Shown in pieces: positions 13,503 to 16,168 of a stretch of 16,168 bases of DNA. The translations under genes were made by a program, and so were the position numbers. Every line of letters begins with the position of its first letter. The stretch's first letter is position 1. A model generated the notes under the pieces. That model saw only the letters and a list, made by a program, of their open reading frames with translations. It did not search any database and was not told where the DNA came from. The stretch is from UBA5189 sp035631615 (GTDB lineage Bacteria > Chloroflexota > Limnocylindria > Limnocylindrales > CSP1-4), in the NCBI GenBank assembly GCA_035631615.1, contig DASQIK010000054.1:1-16168 (forward strand). The letters are read 5' to 3'.

Positions 13503-14024
13503 ATGGAGCGACCACGCGCGCTCAGCCCCGTCCCGCCGATCGGACGCGCTGCCCGACGCGCCCGCCAGCAGGCCATCCGGGACCTCGTGGCCGACGGCCA
13601 GATCGGCAGCCAGCAGCAGCTCGCCGAGCGCCTGGCGGAGCGCGGGTTCGAGGCCACCCAGGCGACGGTGAGTCGTGACATCGCCGAGCTCGGCCTCGTC
13701 AAGGTCGTGCGCGGTGATCGGCACGTCTATGCCGCTGCCGCCTCGCTCACGGCGCTACCCCGCGGCGATGATTCGATGCTCCGGCGTGTCCTTGGCGACG
13801 TGCCAGTCGACGTTCGCCGGTCGGGCCTGATCCTGCTCCTCGTCTCGACGCCGGGCACCGCCTCGATCGTCGCCGAGGCGATCGACCGCTCCTCGCTGAG
13901 CGACCAGGTCGGCACGATCGCGGGCGACAACACCGTCCTCGTTCTCTTCGCCGACGAGCCGGCGCTGGAGCGCTGGCGGGATCGCCTGCTGGACCTGCAG
14001 GCAAAAGCCGGAGGCCAACCATGA
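13503..14024 (+). CDS. argR: Arginine repressor ArgR
   Basis: Arginine-responsive hexameric DNA-binding regulator, 173 aa. The N-terminal winged helix-turn-helix spans about 20-75 with GSQQQLAERLAERGFEATQA and the recognition helix TVSRDIAELGLVKV (55-68), where S57 and R58 are the family's DNA-contacting pair. The C-terminal oligomerisation and arginine-binding domain covers about 91-168, with VSTPGTASIVAEAIDRS (114-130) and GTIAGDNTVLVLF (137-149). The usual arginine-binding GDD is GDN here (D142 and N143). The first 15 residues are a non-conserved Pro-rich extension. It is placed directly after argH, and its last codon and stop overlap the hppD start (ATGA, 14021-14024). Likely targets are the two palindromes between argF and argG. 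Confidence 0.95.
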   Translation: MERPRALSPVPPIGRAARRARQQAIRDLVADGQIGSQQQLAERLAERGFEATQATVSRDIAELGLVKVVRGDRHVYAAAASLTALPRGDDSMLRRVLGDVPVDVRRSGLILLLVSTPGTASIVAEAIDRSSLSDQVGTIAGDNTVLVLFADEPALERWRDRLLDLQAKAGGQP

Positions 14025-15190
14025 CCGAGACCATCACCCGCGGCGCCGCGAACCAGGCCGGGGCGCATGTCAACAAGGACGCGTACAAGGAGGCCAAGGA
14101 CTTCCTGCCGCTCAACGGCGTCGACTACGTCGAGTTCTGGGTCGGCAATGCCCGCCAGGCGGCGCACTACTTCCGTGCCCTGTGGGGCTTCACGCCGATC
14201 GGCTACGCGGGCCTCGAGACCGGCATGCGCGATCGGTCGAGCTACGTGATGCGCCAGAACGACATCACGATCGTGCTCACGGGCGCGTTGAGCCCGGACG
14301 GCGAGATCGCGGAGCACGTCCATCGCCACGGCGATGGCGTCAAGGACATCGCGTTCAACGTCGACGACGCCACCTCCTCGTGGCGCGAGACCACCACCCG
14401 GGGCGCGCGCTCCGTGCTGGAGCCCGTCGAGCTCGACGGCGGCGAGGACGGGGTCCTGCGGCGCAGTGCGGTCGCGACGTATGGCGAGGTCCGGCACTCG
14501 TTCGTCGATCGCCGCGACTACCACGGCGTGTTCGCCCCCGGCTACCGCCGGATCAAGAAGCCGGCCAAGGCGGCCGGCGGGCTGTCGCTGCTCGAGATCG
14601 ACCACTGCGTGGGCAACGTCGAGCTCGGCGACATGAACAAGTTCGTCGACTACTACCGCGACGTCTTCGGCTTCGCGCAGCTGATCCACTACGACGACAA
14701 GGTCATCCATACCGAGTACTCCGCCCTGATGTCGAAGGTCATGACCAACGGCAACGGCCGGATCAAGTTCCCGATCAACGAGCCCGCCGCGGGCAAGAAG
14801 AAGAGCCAGATCCAGGAGTTCCTGGACTACTACCTGGACAACGGCACGCAGCACATCGCGCTGCGGACCGACGACATCGTCGCCACCGTGCGACAGCTGC
14901 GCGAGAACGGCGTCGAGTTCCTGGGCATGCCCCATGCCTACTACGAGACCCTCGCCGACCGCGTCGGCGACGTCGGCGTCCCGATCCCGATGCTCGAGGA
15001 GCTCGGCATCGAGGCCGACCGCGACGAGGAGGGCTACCTCCTCCAGATCTTCACCCGCCCGATCCAGGACCGCCCGACGTTCTTCTTCGAGATCATCGAG
15101 CGGCATGGCTCCCGAGGATTTGGCGTCGGCAACTTCAAGGCATTGTTCGAGGCGATCGAGATCGAACAGGCAAGGAGAGGGAACCTCTGA
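14021..15190 (+). CDS. hppD: 4-hydroxyphenylpyruvate dioxygenase
   Basis: Fe(II)-dependent enzyme turning 4-hydroxyphenylpyruvate into homogentisate, the second step of tyrosine breakdown and an entry to tocopherol/plastoquinone-type pathways. 389 aa with two vicinal-oxygen-chelate halves. The three iron ligands are H195 (LEIDHCVGNVE), H278 (GTQHIALRTDDI) and E357 (FFFEIIER). They are spaced exactly as in the Streptomyces avermitilis enzyme as I remember it (187/270/349). The C-terminal GFGVGNFKALFEAIE matches the gating helix of HPPD and argues against hydroxymandelate synthase, which is shorter. A strong GGAGG (14010-14014) lies 6 nt before the ATG, inside the argR 3' end. The neighbours give no homogentisate dioxygenase or other tyrosine-pathway gene, so its position behind argR is unusual. 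Confidence 0.95.
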   Translation: MTETITRGAANQAGAHVNKDAYKEAKDFLPLNGVDYVEFWVGNARQAAHYFRALWGFTPIGYAGLETGMRDRSSYVMRQNDITIVLTGALSPDGEIAEHVHRHGDGVKDIAFNVDDATSSWRETTTRGARSVLEPVELDGGEDGVLRRSAVATYGEVRHSFVDRRDYHGVFAPGYRRIKKPAKAAGGLSLLEIDHCVGNVELGDMNKFVDYYRDVFGFAQLIHYDDKVIHTEYSALMSKVMTNGNGRIKFPINEPAAGKKKSQIQEFLDYYLDNGTQHIALRTDDIVATVRQLRENGVEFLGMPHAYYETLADRVGDVGVPIPMLEELGIEADRDEEGYLLQIFTRPIQDRPTFFFEIIERHGSRGFGVGNFKALFEAIEIEQARRGNL

Positions 15191-15615
15191 TGGCGAGCTC
15201 GGACCCGAAGATCGAGATGCTGAAGTCGATCCAGCTCTTCTCCGCCTGCGGTCCGCGGGACCTCGAGCGCGTGGCGAAGCTGGTCGACGAGGTCGACGTG
15301 CCCGACGGGCACGTGATCATGCGCCAGGGCGAACCGGGCACCGAGATGTTCATCGTCGTCTCCGGCAAGGCCACGGCCACGCGCGACGGCCATCAGATCA
15401 ACGAGTTCGGTCCGGGCGCCGTGTTCGGGGAAATGTCCCTCATCGCAGAAGGACCGCGGACCGCAACGGTGACCGCCGAGGGGCCGTTGCGGGCCCTCGT
15501 CGTCGGGCACCGCGAGTTTCACTCGCTGATGGAGGATCATTCAAAGCTCCGGATGCGCGTCCTCGAAGGGCTCGCGGACAAGGTCCGCCGGATCGAGGAG
15601 AACGCCGCCCACTGA
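15190..15615 (+). CDS. Single-domain cyclic-nucleotide-binding protein (CRP/PKA-R-type cNMP domain, no HTH)
   Basis: 141 aa consisting of one cNMP-binding beta-roll plus a C-terminal helix. Motifs: LKSIQLFSACGPRDLERVAK (11-30), the typical N-terminal helix; GHVIMRQGEPGTEMFIVVSG (40-59); and the phosphate-binding cassette FGEMSLIAEGPRTATV (79-94). In the cassette, E81 and R90 keep the 9-residue spacing of protein kinase A regulatory subunits, and T91 is at the position that favours cAMP in CRP. There is no DNA-binding domain, so it is not a transcription factor by itself. It may regulate a partner protein or be a sensor with an unknown output. The ATG overlaps the hppD stop by one base (TGATG), and AAGGAGAGG (15172-15180) is 9 nt upstream, so it is translated from the hppD mRNA. 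A hairpin follows the stop. Confidence 0.85.
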   Translation: MASSDPKIEMLKSIQLFSACGPRDLERVAKLVDEVDVPDGHVIMRQGEPGTEMFIVVSGKATATRDGHQINEFGPGAVFGEMSLIAEGPRTATVTAEGPLRALVVGHREFHSLMEDHSKLRMRVLEGLADKVRRIEENAAH

Positions 15616-15619
15616 CCCG

Positions 15620-15640
15620 GCGGGTTCGTGGATAACCCGC
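15620..15640 (+). terminator. Hairpin after the cNMP-binding gene (possible terminator)
   Basis: GCGGGTT (15620-15626), 7-nt loop, AACCCGC (15634-15640): a perfect 7-bp stem 5 nt after the stop. It is followed by TTGACG, the -35 of the next promoter, not by a T-tract. It plausibly ends the argR-hppD-cNMP transcript. Confidence 0.4.
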
Positions 15641-15668
15641 TTGACGAGACGTCCCCTCCGTCTATATT
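15641..15668 (+). promoter_or_regulatory. Predicted promoter of the TetR-family gene
   Basis: TTGACG (15641-15646), 16-bp spacer, TATATT (15663-15668). Transcription start is expected near 15675, inside the inverted repeat, about 30 nt before the ATG at 15706. Confidence 0.6.
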
Positions 15669-15687
15669 GACTAGCGATGCTAGTCAA
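15667..15687. promoter_or_regulatory. Perfect inverted-repeat operator, probably for the TetR-family regulator
   Basis: TTGACTAGC (15667-15675), spacer GAT, GCTAGTCAA (15679-15687): 9-bp arms with no mismatch. It overlaps the end of the -10 and the expected transcription start, 18 bp before the regulator's ATG, the usual place for TetR autorepression. It is AT-richer than its surroundings. Confidence 0.72.
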
Positions 15688-15705
15688 TGAAAGCGATGTG
15701 GCGGC

Positions 15706-16168
15706 ATGACTCCGCGCACCTACAGCCTCGACAAGCGCGCGGCAACGTCCGCGGCGACCCATCGACGCATCCTCGACGCTGCCGTCGCGACGTATCGGGA
15801 ACGCGGGATCCTGGGCGCGCGGATCGCCGAGATCGCGGCGGCCGCGGACGTGTCCCGCGCCACCGTGCTCAACCATTTCGGAAGTCCCGACGGGCTCATG
15901 GAGGCGGTGGTCGACGAGGTCCTGGCCAGTCTCGACATGCCCGATGAGCGGGTGCTCGATGGCGCGACGTCAGACGACGAGCGCATCCGGCGGTTCCTCG
16001 AGGCGATCCTCCGCTTCAACGACCGGAGCGGGGAGTGGTGGGCGGTCTTCACGGACGAGCGCCACAACCTGCCCAACATCCCGGCCCTGCAGGCCAAGGA
16101 CGCACAGTTCTGGGAGCAGCTCGGGAAGCTGCAGGTAGCCGCGCTCGGACCGCTCGTGGCGGATCGGG
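15706..16168 (+). CDS. TetR-family transcriptional regulator (truncated by window edge)
   Basis: 154 codons are visible and the frame is still open at the right edge; full-length TetR proteins are usually 190-220 aa. The N-terminal helix-turn-helix spans about 14-65: HRRILDAAVATYRERG (19-34), IAEIAAAADVSRATVLNHFG (40-59), with the typical NHFGSPDGLMEAVVDEV where family members often have YYHFxSKEEL. The ligand-binding half begins near 80 and contains ERIRRFLEAILRFNDRSGEWW, giving no hint of ligand. The ATG at 15706 is the only reasonable start, as no upstream in-frame start exists after the promoter, though no good ribosome site precedes it. Likely autorepressor through the perfect inverted repeat at 15667-15687. 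Other targets are probably beyond the right edge. Confidence 0.88.
   Translation, partial: MTPRTYSLDKRAATSAATHRRILDAAVATYRERGILGARIAEIAAAADVSRATVLNHFGSPDGLMEAVVDEVLASLDMPDERVLDGATSDDERIRRFLEAILRFNDRSGEWWAVFTDERHNLPNIPALQAKDAQFWEQLGKLQVAALGPLVADR

Noticed and set aside
13727..15106. A 459-codon minus-strand open frame opposite argR and hppD
   Set aside because: The composition (Val/Asp/Leu/Arg-rich, no motif) is typical of the antisense of GC-rich genes, and hppD and argR are certain.
15687..15947. A separate small protein starting at ATG 15687
   Set aside because: It is out of frame with the TetR reading and starts in the operator; the frame from 15706 gives a clear TetR helix-turn-helix.
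1..16168. CRISPR array, tRNA, rRNA, transposase, integrase, phage or defence genes
   Set aside because: No regularly spaced repeats, no cloverleaf-like sequences and no such protein motifs were noticed; all coding space is accounted for by metabolic, transport and regulatory genes.

Overview
The window is one GC-rich (roughly 70 %), almost fully coding bacterial chromosomal segment. GTG/TTG starts are frequent, genes are tightly packed with overlapping start and stop codons, and several promoters carry a TATAGT-like -10 box only 6-8 nt before the start codon, which implies leaderless mRNAs. These traits, with the 7Fe ferredoxin type and the gene content, fit a high-GC Chloroflexota or Actinobacteriota-like organism. 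Protein searches would be needed to decide. I see no tRNA, rRNA, CRISPR, insertion sequence or prophage, and no gene-free stretch longer than 140 bases.

Layout. (1) 26-2487, minus strand: a polyamine-type ABC importer fragment, potA (ATPase) then potD (lipoprotein binding protein). The permeases presumably lie beyond the left edge. (2) 2625-3875, plus strand: a 7Fe ferredoxin and proC (pyrroline-5-carboxylate reductase), separated by a short structured GC-rich spacer with a 17-bp tandem repeat. (3) 3882-6480, minus strand, likely one unit read from right to left: an ACT-like/DUF5612-like protein of unknown function, a class III aminotransferase and a DinB-family protein. (4) 6479-14024: the arginine biosynthesis block, argC-argJ-argB (plus), argF (minus, inverted), argG-argH-argR (plus). 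(5) 14021-15615, plus: hppD (4-hydroxyphenylpyruvate dioxygenase) overlaps the end of argR, followed by a single-domain cyclic-nucleotide-binding protein. (6) 15706 to the right edge: the start of a TetR-family regulator, with a well-formed promoter and a perfect inverted-repeat operator in front of it.

How the genes fit together. ArgC, ArgJ, ArgB, ArgF, ArgG and ArgH cover the cyclic acetyl-ornithine route from glutamate to arginine except for ArgD. The class III aminotransferase read from the divergent unit beside argC is the only local candidate for that step, although it also resembles 4-aminobutyrate aminotransferases. ProC, the polyamine importer and the aminotransferase share an arginine/proline/polyamine theme. 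ArgR most likely acts at two ARG-box-like palindromes, 30 bp apart centre to centre, in the argF/argG divergent intergenic region. One covers the predicted argF -35 and the other the predicted argG -10.

The points most worth a second look are the ArgR-operator arrangement, the leaderless promoters, the overlapping start codons of argC and the unknown DUF5612-like gene, the argR-hppD-cNMP-binding coupling, and the TetR operator at the right end. I found no clear evidence of a wholly new defence or mobile system.
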